NCBI RefSeq assembly: GCF_902497895.1
Contig: NZ_CABVHQ010000007.1
Coordinates: 90,313-154,312, forward strand
Direction: 5' to 3'
DNA length: 64,000 bases
DNA from: Pseudomonas fluorescens
GTDB lineage: Bacteria > Pseudomonadota > Gammaproteobacteria > Pseudomonadales > Pseudomonadaceae
The notes under the pieces were generated by a model that saw nothing but the letters and a program-made list of their open reading frames with translations, did not search any database and had not been told where the DNA came from. Shown here one piece after another: positions 37,913 to 46,907 of the stretch (position 1 is the first letter of the stretch; every line of letters starts with the position of its first letter). The translations under genes and the position numbers were made by a program.

Positions 37913-38923
37913 TTATTCCGCTGTTACCAGCTTTGGCTGGCCGAGATTGGCCATTCGCACGCTGTTTTGCACTTGCTGGATTTCACCCGGCGTACCGATC
38001 GGCCCCAGACGTACCCGATGGAGTGTCTGTTGATTGCGCACGATCGAACTGATGAACACCGGAGTCTGCACCATCCCGCTCAGCTTCGACCTCAACAGCT
38101 CGGCAGCGTCCGGGTTGGCGAAGGCGCCCACCTGAAGATACTGGCCAGAGGCTGCTGCAGAAGCGTTTTTTTTTGCATCCAGCGGCACTGGCACAACGGG
38201 CGCGGCATGCTGCTGCGGTGGCGGCGTCCATTGTTCCACGGTGCCGGCCGAAGCCGTCATCACCGGAGCGGCAGTTTGCGCCACTCGCGGCTCGTTGAGC
38301 ATCAACGGCGCCGGCCGGCCGCGCTGGGCCCACCATTGCTGCGGGTCGATCCCCTCGACCTTGACCCGCGCGGTGCCGGTTTCGGCGTAACCAAGCTTCT
38401 TGGCGGCAGCGTAGGACAAATCGATGATTCGGTCCGAATAGAACGGCCCACGATCGTTGACCCGCAGAATCACGCTCTTGTTATTGTCCAGGTTGGTCAC
38501 CCGGACATAGCTCGGTAACGGCAGGGTCTTGTGTGCGGCACTCATGCCATACAAGTCATAGACTTCGCCGTTGGCAGTATTCTGGCCATGGAACTTGGTG
38601 CCGTACCAGGAGGCCGTACCCGAAGCGACGTAATTCTTCGACTCGCTCATTGGGAAGTAGCTTTTGCCCAGCACCGTGTAGGGGTTGGCTTTGTAAGGGC
38701 CGGAGTGCAGGGTCGGTGTGGCATCGGGGATGCGCGAAACATCGACATCCCACCACGGCGCGCCATCTTTATGGGCGCGATTGATATCCAGGCCAGGTGT
38801 TGCGCGAACGACGGTCGGCGATTTCTGCTGCGGCGCGCGGCTGGTCGAACAACTGACCACCAACAACGATAGTGCAGCAACAGCCGCCAGCTTCAGGGGT
38901 TTATGTATCGGCATTGCCCGCAT
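37913..38923 (-). CDS. rlpA: Septal ring lytic transglycosylase RlpA
   Basis: A 336-residue lipoprotein (lipobox VVSCS near residue 25). A double-psi beta-barrel domain (about 90-185: ASGTASWYGTKFHGQNTANGEVYD, PSYVRVTNLDNNKSVILRVNDRGPF, IDLSYAAAKKLGY) carries the RlpA catalytic Asp/His environment. A Pro/Ala/Gln linker and a C-terminal SPOR domain follow (YLQVGAFANPDAAELLRSKL). It cleaves denuded glycan strands at septa. The start TAATG overlaps the sltB1 stop, implying translational coupling. Confidence 0.94.
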   Translation of the reverse strand: MRAMPIHKPLKLAAVAALSLLVVSCSTSRAPQQKSPTVVRATPGLDINRAHKDGAPWWDVDVSRIPDATPTLHSGPYKANPYTVLGKSYFPMSESKNYVASGTASWYGTKFHGQNTANGEVYDLYGMSAAHKTLPLPSYVRVTNLDNNKSVILRVNDRGPFYSDRIIDLSYAAAKKLGYAETGTARVKVEGIDPQQWWAQRGRPAPLMLNEPRVAQTAAPVMTASAGTVEQWTPPPQQHAAPVVPVPLDAKKNASAAASGQYLQVGAFANPDAAELLRSKLSGMVQTPVFISSIVRNQQTLHRVRLGPIGTPGEIQQVQNSVRMANLGQPKLVTAE

Positions 38924-39933
38924 TACTTGACGCCCCGTGCTTGGACCAGCAAATCAGACAGCTGATGCACGGCCATGGCGTACATCACACTGCGGTTATA
39001 GCGCGTAATCGCGTAAAAATTATTCAACCCCATCCAGTACTCGGGGCCATTGTCGCCTTCCAGACGAAAAGCCGTGACCGGCATATCATCGCGCAGCGCA
39101 TCATGACTTGACCAGCCCAGCGCCCGCAACTCCCCGACCGTTTTCACCGGTTCGATTCCTGGGGTCAACCCTTCGTCGACCCGGTCACCCCGCACCGTGG
39201 CCAGGCTGACCACCGGCTCGCGGGCTACCCAGCCGTGATGCTTGAAGTAGCTGGCGACACTGCCAATGGCGTCGTCCGGGTTGGTCCAGATGTTGATGTG
39301 GCCATCACCGTCGAAATCCACAGCATAGGCGCGAAAACTGCTCGGCATGAACTGTGGCAAGCCCATGGCGCCGGCATAAGACCCCTTGAGCGTCATGGGG
39401 TCGACCTGCTCTTCACGGGCCAGCAGCAGAAACTCACGCAGTTCCTTGCGGAAAAAATCGGCGCGCGGCGGGTAGTCGAAGCCCAGGGTCGACAATGCGT
39501 CGATCACCCGATAATTGCCGGTATTACGGCCAAAAAAGGTCTCAACGCCGATGATCGATACAATCACCTGGGCCGGCACCCCGTATTCCTTTTCGGCGCG
39601 GGCCAGCACGGCTTCGTGCTGACGCCAGAAATCCACGCCACGGGCAATCCGCGCGTCGGTGAGGAACATCGGGCGGTATTCTTTCCACTGCTTGACTCGC
39701 TCGGCCGGCCGGGAAATCGCGTCAAGAATCGACTGCTTGCGCTCGGCTTCGCGGAACACCCCCATCAGCTGTTCTCCCGCGAATCCGTAGTCGCGGGTCA
39801 TTTCACCGACGAATTCGGCCACCTGCGGCGCGCCTTCAAAATCGCCGGCCAGCGCCTCCTGCGCTGCACCAAGGATGCCTACCAGGCCGACCCACGGAGC
39901 GTATCGAGTCGCCCAGCCATGCATTACTTGCAT
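38923..39933 (-). CDS. sltB1: Lytic murein transglycosylase B (SltB1 type)
   Basis: A 336-residue MltB-family enzyme with a signal peptide (MQVMHGWATRYAPWVGLVGILG...ALA) lacking a lipobox, so it is probably a soluble periplasmic enzyme like SltB1 of P. aeruginosa rather than lipoprotein MltB. Catalytic region: VIVSIIGVETFFGRNTGNYRVIDAL (Glu in GVETFFG), [36 protein letters not shown] 39933 follows GGTGAAG; the frame is open to 39969. It sits between rodA (17 bp) and rlpA (overlapping). Confidence 0.92.
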   Translation of the reverse strand: MQVMHGWATRYAPWVGLVGILGAAQEALAGDFEGAPQVAEFVGEMTRDYGFAGEQLMGVFREAERKQSILDAISRPAERVKQWKEYRPMFLTDARIARGVDFWRQHEAVLARAEKEYGVPAQVIVSIIGVETFFGRNTGNYRVIDALSTLGFDYPPRADFFRKELREFLLLAREEQVDPMTLKGSYAGAMGLPQFMPSSFRAYAVDFDGDGHINIWTNPDDAIGSVASYFKHHGWVAREPVVSLATVRGDRVDEGLTPGIEPVKTVGELRALGWSSHDALRDDMPVTAFRLEGDNGPEYWMGLNNFYAITRYNRSVMYAMAVHQLSDLLVQARGVK

Positions 39934-39950
39934 TGAACTCTTCACCTTAT

Positions 39951-41054
39951 TCAAACCTGCGCGATCCACTTACGATGGGTATGGACCGACATCAAAACCC
40001 CAAACGCTGACAGCAGCGTCACCAGCGAAGTTCCGCCATAGCTAATGAATGGCAATGGCACCCCTACTACCGGCAACAGGCCACTGACCATACCGATGTT
40101 GACGAAAACATAAACAAAAAACGTCATGGTCAGGCTGCCGGCGAGCAATTTGCCGAACAGCGTCTGTGCCTGAGCGGTAATCACCAGCCCACGGCCAATC
40201 AACAGCAAGTAGATCAACAGCAAGGCACAGATGCCCACCAGCCCGAATTCTTCGCCCAGGACCGCGATGATGAAGTCGGTGTGGCTCTCCGGCAAAAAGT
40301 CCAGATGGGACTGAGTGCCGAGCAGCCAGCCTTTGCCGAATACGCCGCCGGAACCGATGGCAGCCTTGGACTGGATGATGTTCCAGCCAGTGCCCAGCGG
40401 ATCGCTTTCCGGGTCCAGGAAGGTCAGGACCCGCTGTTTCTGGTACTCGTGCATGACGAAATACCACATCGCAACAGCCACCGGCACCGCGGCAGCGATC
40501 ACGCTGACGATCCAGCGCCAGCGCAAGCCACCCATGAACAGCACGAAGGCGCCGCCCGCGAGAATCAGCAGTGAAGTACCAAGATCGGGCTGGCGCACGA
40601 TCAGGATAAACGGGATCCCGATCAGCATCAGGCTGATGCCGACGTGCTTGAGTTGCGGTGGCAGTGAGCGTTTGGCCAGATACCAGGCGATGGTCGCCGG
40701 CATGATGATCTTCATGAACTCCGATGGCTGGAAACGAATCACCCCGGGAATGTTGATCCAGCGCGTAGCGCCCATGGCGTTGTGGCCCATGACGTCCACT
40801 ACCACCAGCAGCACCACGCCGCACACATAGGCCAATGGCACCCAGCGCGCCATGAAGCGCGGCTCGAGCTGGGCGATGATGAACATCGACACCAGGCCGA
40901 TGCCGAAGGAGGTCGCTTGTTTGCCCAGCAGATCCCAACTCTTGCCACTGGCCGAATACAGCACGAACAGACTGCCCGCCGCGAGGGTCAGCAACAGAAT
41001 CAGCAAAGGCCCGTCGATATGCATGCGTTGCAACAGCGTCGCGCGGCGACGCAT
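39951..41054 (-). CDS. rodA: Peptidoglycan glycosyltransferase RodA (SEDS)
   Basis: A 367-residue multi-spanning SEDS protein that polymerises glycan strands in the elongasome with PBP2. Typical segments: GHNAMGATRWINIPGVIRFQPSEFMKI, RQPDLGTSLLILAGG and the C-terminal GVPLPFISYGGTSLVT. The start at ATG 41054 (GAGG upstream) gives the length I recall for pseudomonad RodA; a GTG at 41096 overlapping mrdA would add 14 residues. mrdA lies immediately upstream. Confidence 0.95.
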   Translation of the reverse strand: MRRRATLLQRMHIDGPLLILLLTLAAGSLFVLYSASGKSWDLLGKQATSFGIGLVSMFIIAQLEPRFMARWVPLAYVCGVVLLVVVDVMGHNAMGATRWINIPGVIRFQPSEFMKIIMPATIAWYLAKRSLPPQLKHVGISLMLIGIPFILIVRQPDLGTSLLILAGGAFVLFMGGLRWRWIVSVIAAAVPVAVAMWYFVMHEYQKQRVLTFLDPESDPLGTGWNIIQSKAAIGSGGVFGKGWLLGTQSHLDFLPESHTDFIIAVLGEEFGLVGICALLLIYLLLIGRGLVITAQAQTLFGKLLAGSLTMTFFVYVFVNIGMVSGLLPVVGVPLPFISYGGTSLVTLLSAFGVLMSVHTHRKWIAQV

Positions 41055-41085
41055 CACATCCTCACTGGAGAGGATGCGATCAAAA

Positions 41086-42981
41086 TTACTCTTCACGGGC
41101 CGTAGCCTCCGCGCTTATAGGGCTGGCGAGCTCAGGCTTGAGCCGGCCGTCCTGGTCGAGCAACCAGGCGTCCATGATCTGGCGAACCACCGGAGCGGCC
41201 ACGCCGGAGCCGGACTCGCCGTTCTCGACCATGACTGCGACAGTGATTTTCGGGTTATCGGCAGGGGCAAAACCGACGAACAAGGCGTGGTCACGATGGC
41301 GCTCCTGAACCTTGGAGCGGTCGTACTTCTCGCCTTGCTTGATGGCGACTACCTGGGCCGTACCACTTTTGCCGGCGATCCGGTATTGCGCGCCGATAGC
41401 CGCTTTGCGTGCCGTGCCGCGCGCGCCATGCATCACCTGCTGCATACCGTGATTGACCTTGGTCCAATCGGACGGGTCGCGCAGGATGATGTCCGGCATC
41501 GGGTCTGCATCGACCGGCTTCTCGCCTTCGATGGTTTTGGCCAGGTGTGGGCGATACCACTTACCTTTGCTGGCCACCAGCGCAGTGGCCTGGGCCAGTT
41601 GCAGCGGGGTTGATTGCATGTAGCCCTGACCGATCCCGAGAATCAGTGTTTCGCCCGGGAACCAGGCCTGGCGCCGGGTCGCGCGCTTCCACTCGCGCGA
41701 CGGCATCAGCCCCGGCGATTCTTCGAACATGTCCAGCGAGACCTTCTGGCCGATACCGAACTTGCCCATGTAGGCCGACAACCGATCGATCCCCAGCTTG
41801 TGGGCCAGGTCGTAGAAATAGGTGTCGTTGGAACGCATGATCGCCGTATCCAGGTCCACAAAGCCGTCGCCGGTGCGGTTCCAGTTACGGTATTTGTGAT
41901 CGTAGTTGGGCAGTTGGTAGTAACCCGGATCGTAGACCCGCGTCGACGCGCTGACCACGCCCGAGTCGAGCCCGGCAATTGCCACTGCGGGCTTGATGGT
42001 CGAGCCTGGTGGATAAAGACCGCGCAACACACGGTTGAACAGTGGACGGTCGATCGAATCACGCAGCTCGGCATAGGCCTTGAAGCTGATGCCGGTGACG
42101 AACAGGTTCGGGTCGAAACTCGGCTGACTGACCATCGCCAGCACCTCGCCGGTGTTCGGGTCCAGCGCCACCACTGCGCCACGTCGCCCTCCCAGCGCGA
42201 GCTCGGCGGCTTCCTGCAGCTTGATGTCCAGGCTCAGGACGATGTCCTTGCCGGGAATCGGATCGGTCCGTTTGAGCACCCGCAATACACGGCCACGGGC
42301 GTTGGTCTCGACCTCTTCATAACCCACCTGACCATGCAGCTCCGGCTCGTAGAAGCGTTCGATGCCGGTTTTGCCGATATGGTGGGTGCCGCTGTAATTG
42401 ACCGGATCGAGGCTCTTGAGCTCTTTCTCGTTGATCCGCCCCATGTAACCCACGGAGTGCGCGAAGTGCGCCCCTTGCGGATAATGCCGCACCAGCTGCG
42501 CGACCACTTCCACCCCCGGCAAACGGAACTGATTGACGGCGATGCGGGCGATCTGCTCTTCATTCAGCTCGAACAGTATCGGTACTGGCTCGAATGGCCG
42601 GCGCCCCTGCTTCATACGCTTTTCGAACAGCTGCCGATCTTCCGGTGTCAGCTCCAGCACTTCGACGATCACGTCGAGCACTTGCTGCCAATCCCCCGAA
42701 CGCTCGCGTGTCATGCTCAAGCTGAAACTGGGCCGGTTATCGGCCACCACCACGCCATTGCGGTCGAAAATCAACCCGCGGGTCGGTGGAATCGGCTGTA
42801 CATGAACCCGGTTGTTCTCCGACAGCGTGGAGTGATACTCGTACTGGATCACCTGCAGGAAATACAGTCGGGCGATCAGTACCCCGATCAGACACACCAC
42901 CGCTATTGCACCGAACACGACCCGGCCACGCACCAGACGGGCGTCTTTCTCGTGGTCCTTGATGCGGATCGGTTGAGACAT
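41086..42981 (-). CDS. mrdA: Penicillin-binding protein 2
   Basis: A 631-residue class B PBP: one N-terminal membrane helix (about 20-42), PBP dimerisation domain, then a transpeptidase domain with Ser327-x-x-Lys330 (STIK), a SND-type motif (IMRSNDTYFYD) and the KSGTAQV motif. With RodA it makes side-wall peptidoglycan and sets rod shape. ATG 42981 begins MSQPIRIKDHEKDARLVRGRVVFGA; the frame is open to 43053, which overlaps rlmH and is not coding. Also called pbpA in Pseudomonas. Confidence 0.96.
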   Translation of the reverse strand: MSQPIRIKDHEKDARLVRGRVVFGAIAVVCLIGVLIARLYFLQVIQYEYHSTLSENNRVHVQPIPPTRGLIFDRNGVVVADNRPSFSLSMTRERSGDWQQVLDVIVEVLELTPEDRQLFEKRMKQGRRPFEPVPILFELNEEQIARIAVNQFRLPGVEVVAQLVRHYPQGAHFAHSVGYMGRINEKELKSLDPVNYSGTHHIGKTGIERFYEPELHGQVGYEEVETNARGRVLRVLKRTDPIPGKDIVLSLDIKLQEAAELALGGRRGAVVALDPNTGEVLAMVSQPSFDPNLFVTGISFKAYAELRDSIDRPLFNRVLRGLYPPGSTIKPAVAIAGLDSGVVSASTRVYDPGYYQLPNYDHKYRNWNRTGDGFVDLDTAIMRSNDTYFYDLAHKLGIDRLSAYMGKFGIGQKVSLDMFEESPGLMPSREWKRATRRQAWFPGETLILGIGQGYMQSTPLQLAQATALVASKGKWYRPHLAKTIEGEKPVDADPMPDIILRDPSDWTKVNHGMQQVMHGARGTARKAAIGAQYRIAGKSGTAQVVAIKQGEKYDRSKVQERHRDHALFVGFAPADNPKITVAVMVENGESGSGVAAPVVRQIMDAWLLDQDGRLKPELASPISAEATAREE

Positions 42982-42997
42982 TGAGTAGGGCGCGATG

Positions 42998-43465
42998 CTA
43001 TTTGTGATAAGGGTGCCCGGACAGAACCGTCCAGGCGCGATACAGCTGTTCACCGATCAGAATCCGCACCAGCGGATGCGGCAACGTCAGGGGCGACAGC
43101 GACCAGCGCTGATCGGCCCGCGCACAAACCTCCGGCGCCAGCCCCTCGGGGCCGCCGACCATGAAATTCACCGTGCGCGAATCCAGCCGCCAGCGATCCA
43201 GCTCGACCGCCAGTTGCTCGGTACTCCAGGGCTTGCCGTGCACTTCGAGCGTGACAATCCGCTCATTCGGGCCGACTTTGGCCAGCATGGCTTCGCCTTC
43301 CTGACGGATGAAGCGCGCCACGTCAGCGTTCTTGCCACGGGTATTGAGCGGTATTTCCACCAGTTCCAGCGCCAGTTCGGATGGCAGACGCTTGGCATAT
43401 TCATGCCAGCCTTCTTCCACCCATTTGGGCATGCGGGAGCCGACGGCGATCAGACGCAGTCGCAC
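42998..43465 (-). CDS. rlmH: 23S rRNA (pseudouridine-1915-N3) methyltransferase RlmH
   Basis: A 155-residue SPOUT (trefoil-knot) methyltransferase of full family length. Knot and SAM-site sequences [44 protein letters not shown] are clear at the C-terminus. It modifies pseudouridine 1915 in helix 69 of assembled 70S ribosomes. It lies 9 bp after rsfS and 16 bp before mrdA. Confidence 0.97.
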   Translation of the reverse strand: MRLRLIAVGSRMPKWVEEGWHEYAKRLPSELALELVEIPLNTRGKNADVARFIRQEGEAMLAKVGPNERIVTLEVHGKPWSTEQLAVELDRWRLDSRTVNFMVGGPEGLAPEVCARADQRWSLSPLTLPHPLVRILIGEQLYRAWTVLSGHPYHK

Positions 43466-43474
43466 AGCGATCCC

Positions 43475-43969
43475 TTATTGCTGGTCTTTGTTGAGCTTGA
43501 TGAAGTGCTCGTGGGAGTTTTCCGGGCTGTGGTGTGCAGCGTTCATCGCACGGCTTTGTTCCGCACCCGACCACAGACGCTCCAGATCGTAGAACTGACG
43601 AGCGTTGGCGGTCATCATATGAACGATGACAGTATCCAGGTCCAACAGAACCCAGTCGCTGTCGCCCTTGCCTTCTTCGCCCAGCGGCTTGACGCCCTGG
43701 GCCTTGACCGCCTCGCGGACCTTATCCAGCATCGCGCCGATCTGGCGGTTGGAAGTACCTGTAGCGATGATCATGAAGTCGGTGATGCTCTGCTTTTCAC
43801 GAACGTCGATCACCAGAATGTCCTGGGCCTTGACGTCTTCCAGGGCCGCTACGGCAACCTTGACCAGCTCTTCGCCGGCGAGGACCACACCAGTTTCAGC
43901 CGGTACTGGCAGGGGGGCGCTCTTGAATGTGCCTTTGCGCTTTACTTTAGTTACGTCTTTGTCAGTCAT
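43475..43969 (-). CDS. rsfS: Ribosome silencing factor RsfS
   Basis: A 164-residue protein of the Iojap/RsfS family: ELVKVAVAALEDVKAQDILVIDVREKQSITDFMIIATGTSNRQ and DSDWVLLDLDTVIVHMMTANARQFYDLERLW. RsfS binds uL14 and blocks 30S-50S joining in stationary phase. An N-terminal extension (KVKRKGTFKSAPLPVPAETG) and a C-terminal tail (residues 140-164) exceed the E. coli protein, and no clear ribosome binding site precedes ATG 43969, so the true start could be internal. It lies between nadD and rlmH. Confidence 0.93.
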   Translation of the reverse strand: MTDKDVTKVKRKGTFKSAPLPVPAETGVVLAGEELVKVAVAALEDVKAQDILVIDVREKQSITDFMIIATGTSNRQIGAMLDKVREAVKAQGVKPLGEEGKGDSDWVLLDLDTVIVHMMTANARQFYDLERLWSGAEQSRAMNAAHHSPENSHEHFIKLNKDQQ

Positions 43970-44042
43970 ATAAAACTCGTTTTGCTCGTATGTTCGGGCG
44001 CTTCAATACACGTCATTACGTGCCTGGAAGCGTGCCCTCTTT

Positions 44043-44732
44043 TCAGTTCGACGCACAGTAAAGACCGTGCGCATCGATGTAGGCCAGGACCGCGTCAGGC
44101 ACCAGGAAACGTACCGACTTACCGCTGGCCAGCAGTTGACGGATCTGGGTGGCGGATACCGCGAGCGGTGTCTGCCAGACGAATGCAATCTGTCCGCTCG
44201 GCCCTTTCAGGGCCAGCGGGTCGCTCACCGAACGCGCTGCCAGCAGGTTGCGCAAGGCATCCGGTGGTTCGCTGTCGGCATCCGGGCGTTGCAACACCAG
44301 GATGTGGCAATGCTGGAGCAACTCCTCCCAGCGGTGCCAAGTGGGCAGGCCGCAAAATGCGTCCCAGCCCAAAAGCAGAAACAACTGGTCATCAGCGGCC
44401 AACTCGGCCCGCATCAGTTCCAGGGTGTCGATGGTGTACGACGGTTTGTCCCGTTGCAGCTCACGGGCATCCACCACCAGTGGCGCAAGACCCGCCACCG
44501 CACATTCGACCATCGCCAGACGGTCGACGGCCGACACCTGTGGCGTACCTCGATGCGGCGGCCTGGCACTGGGTGTCAGACGCAGCTCATCGAGCGCCAG
44601 CGATTCGGCCACCTCCAGCGCACTGCGCAAATGGCCGATGTGGACTGGATCGAAGGTTCCGCCCAGCACGCCAATGCGTCGAGGTCGGGGTTCGCTTGGG
44701 GTCAGGGCAGCCGGCTGGCGGATATCGGCCAA
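44043..44732 (-). CDS. nadD: Nicotinate-nucleotide adenylyltransferase NadD
   Basis: A 229-residue enzyme making nicotinic acid adenine dinucleotide from NaMN and ATP. The nucleotidyltransferase motif [12 protein letters not shown] and the C-terminal [29 protein letters not shown] (SxTxxR type) are present. I place the start at TTG 44732: AGGAG lies 9 nt upstream and the codon falls 1 bp after the proA stop. A GTG/ATG at 44768/44765 would overlap proA and lacks a site. The N-terminus carries about 20 extra residues before RRIGVLGG relative to what I recall for P. aeruginosa. Confidence 0.9.
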   Translation of the reverse strand: MADIRQPAALTPSEPRPRRIGVLGGTFDPVHIGHLRSALEVAESLALDELRLTPSARPPHRGTPQVSAVDRLAMVECAVAGLAPLVVDARELQRDKPSYTIDTLELMRAELAADDQLFLLLGWDAFCGLPTWHRWEELLQHCHILVLQRPDADSEPPDALRNLLAARSVSDPLALKGPSGQIAFVWQTPLAVSATQIRQLLASGKSVRFLVPDAVLAYIDAHGLYCASN

Positions 44733-44733
44733 G

Positions 44734-46005
44734 TCAGACCGACTCCTGACCGCGCAACTGACCATCACCGACCACGATGTACTTCTCGCAGGTCAGACCT
44801 TCGAGGCCCACCGGGCCGCGGGCGTGCAGCTTATCAGTAGAAATGCCAATCTCGGCACCCAATCCATACTCGAAGCCATCGGCAAAGCAGGTCGGGGTGT
44901 TGATCATCACCGAACTGGAGTCGACCTCAGCTACGAAACGCCGGGCTTCGCCCTGGTGCTCGGTGACGATCGAGTCGGTGTGATGGGAGCCGTAATGGTT
45001 GATGTGTTCGACCGCCTGATCCAGACCGTCGACCACACGGATCGAGAGGATCGGCGCCAGGTATTCGGTATTCCAGTCTTCTTCGGTAGCCGCTACCACC
45101 TCGATGATCGCCCGCGTGCGTTCGCAGCCGCGCAGCTCGACGCCCTTGGCGCGGAATTGCTCGGCCATCGCCGGCAGGAAATCGGCGGCGACCGCTTGGT
45201 CGACCAGCAGGGTTTCCATGGCGCCGCAAATGCCGTAACGGTAAGTCTTGGCGTTGAACGCGATGCGCTGGGCCTTGGGCAGTTCGGCGTGGGCACTGAC
45301 ATAAACGTGGCAGATCCCATCCAGGTGCTTGATCACCGGCACCCGGGCGTCACGGCTGACTCGTTCGATCAGGCTTTTGCCACCTCGAGGCACGATCACG
45401 TCGACGTATTCGGGCATGGTGATCAGCGCGCCAACCGCAGCACGGTCGGTCACTTCGACCACCTGCACCACGGCAGCTGGCAAACCGGCCTCGGCCAGGC
45501 CCTGCTGAATGCAGACAGCGATGGCACGATTGGAATGAATCGCCTCGGAACCGCCCCGCAGGATGGTCGCGTTGCCCGATTTCAAGCACAGGCTCGCGGC
45601 ATCGATGGTCACGTTCGGCCGTGACTCATAGATGATCCCGACCACGCCCAGCGGCACACGCATCTTGCCGACCTGGATGCCCGACGGCCGATAGCTCATG
45701 TCGCGGATCGCCCCAATCGGGTCCGGCAGGCTGGCCACCTGACGCAAACCGACAATCATGCTGTCGATCCGTGCCGGGGTCAGCGCCAGACGCTCGAGCA
45801 TGGCCGGCTCCAGACCATTGGCCCGGCCAGCGGCCAGGTCCAGTTCATTGGCGGCGGTCAACTCGGCGCGAGCAGTATCCAAAGCCGCGGCGGCAGCGTG
45901 CAGCGCGCGGTTTTTCTGCGCAGTGCTGGCACGGCCGATCACGCGGGAGGCTTCGCGGGCAGCGCGACCCAGGCGGGTCATGTAGTCAAGAACGGACTCA
46001 GTCAT
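44734..46005 (-). CDS. proA: Gamma-glutamyl phosphate reductase
   Basis: A 423-residue aldehyde-dehydrogenase-superfamily enzyme reducing gamma-glutamyl phosphate to the semialdehyde in proline synthesis. The catalytic Cys lies in [13 protein letters not shown]; other conserved parts are [36 protein letters not shown] and the C-terminal [20 protein letters not shown]. Full length. It is the first gene of the long minus-strand run proA-nadD-rsfS-rlmH-mrdA-rodA-sltB1-rlpA. Confidence 0.96.
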   Translation of the reverse strand: MTESVLDYMTRLGRAAREASRVIGRASTAQKNRALHAAAAALDTARAELTAANELDLAAGRANGLEPAMLERLALTPARIDSMIVGLRQVASLPDPIGAIRDMSYRPSGIQVGKMRVPLGVVGIIYESRPNVTIDAASLCLKSGNATILRGGSEAIHSNRAIAVCIQQGLAEAGLPAAVVQVVEVTDRAAVGALITMPEYVDVIVPRGGKSLIERVSRDARVPVIKHLDGICHVYVSAHAELPKAQRIAFNAKTYRYGICGAMETLLVDQAVAADFLPAMAEQFRAKGVELRGCERTRAIIEVVAATEEDWNTEYLAPILSIRVVDGLDQAVEHINHYGSHHTDSIVTEHQGEARRFVAEVDSSSVMINTPTCFADGFEYGLGAEIGISTDKLHARGPVGLEGLTCEKYIVVGDGQLRGQESV

Positions 46006-46181
46006 GGTCTCAATGGTCTTGGCAAAGAGGAAAGCGGCAGATTATAGCTGTCGCGCTCTCCTACTAACAGCAGTGACGGGCGGATGGTCGAAATGGAGGG
46101 CAAATAGAGGACGTTCAGCCGTGATTAAGCCTGGAATTGCTATCATCGCGACTCAATCAGCTGCAATTGCCGTTAGCCATT

Positions 46182-46865
46182 ATGTCTAATCCGACCGCTC
46201 CGAGCATGCCCAAGGCGCTGCCTGATGAGTTTTTCAACCGTGATGCCCAGATCCTGGCCCGCGAACTGTTGGGCAAAATCATCCGCCATCGAGTCGGCGA
46301 TATATGGCTCAGCGCGCGAATCATCGAGACCGAAGCCTATTACTGCACCGAGAAAGGCAGCCATGCTTCCCTGGGCTACACAGAAAAACGTAAGGCATTG
46401 TTTCTAGACGGCGGCCACATCTATATGTATTACGCCCGTGGTGGCGATTCGTTGAACTTCAGCGCTCACGGGCCAGGCAATGCAGTCCTGATCAAATCCG
46501 CCTATCCGTGGATCGACGAAGCGTCCGGCCCGGCCAGCCTGGCCCAGATGCTGTTAAACAATCCTCATGCCAATGGCCATCCGCGCCCCTCGCAGAAACT
46601 CTGCGCCGGGCAAACCTTGCTCTGCAAGGCGCTGGGCCTGAAAGTGCCGACCTGGGACGCAAAACGCTTCGATCATGAGCTACTGTTTGTCGAAGATGTC
46701 GGCCTTCCACCGATCCACATCATTCAAACTACTCGCCTGGGCATCCCACACGGACGCGACGCGCACTTGATGTACCGCTTCGTCGATGCCTCCTACGCCC
46801 CATACTGCACCCGAAACCCGCTGCGCCGTGGCCAGGTCGAAGGTCGCGACTATTTTCTGATCTGA
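46182..46865 (+). CDS. mpg: Alkyladenine DNA glycosylase (3-methyladenine, AAG/MPG type)
   Basis: A 227-residue protein with the AAG fold: ILARELLGKIIRHRVGDIWLSARIIETEAYYCTEKGSHASLGYTEKRKALFLDGGHIYMYYARGGDSLNFSAHG includes the catalytic Glu (ETEAY) and the minor-groove intercalating Tyr region; RNPLRRG lies near the C-terminus. It removes alkylated purines to start base excision repair. ATG 46182 is taken; no clear Shine-Dalgarno is visible. It is divergent from proA. Confidence 0.9.
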   Translation: MSNPTAPSMPKALPDEFFNRDAQILARELLGKIIRHRVGDIWLSARIIETEAYYCTEKGSHASLGYTEKRKALFLDGGHIYMYYARGGDSLNFSAHGPGNAVLIKSAYPWIDEASGPASLAQMLLNNPHANGHPRPSQKLCAGQTLLCKALGLKVPTWDAKRFDHELLFVEDVGLPPIHIIQTTRLGIPHGRDAHLMYRFVDASYAPYCTRNPLRRGQVEGRDYFLI

Positions 46866-46907
46866 AACACGACCCCCCGGTCAATAAACAATGATGGAGT
46901 TGAATCT

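Noticed and set aside
39140..39165. tRNA-like T-arm sequence (CCGGTTCGATTCCTGGG)
   Set aside because: No acceptor, D or anticodon arms around it, and it lies inside the sltB1 coding sequence.
44149..45624. Open frame of 491 codons antisense to nadD and proA
   Set aside because: Crosses two genes with clear functional motifs; compositional shadow.
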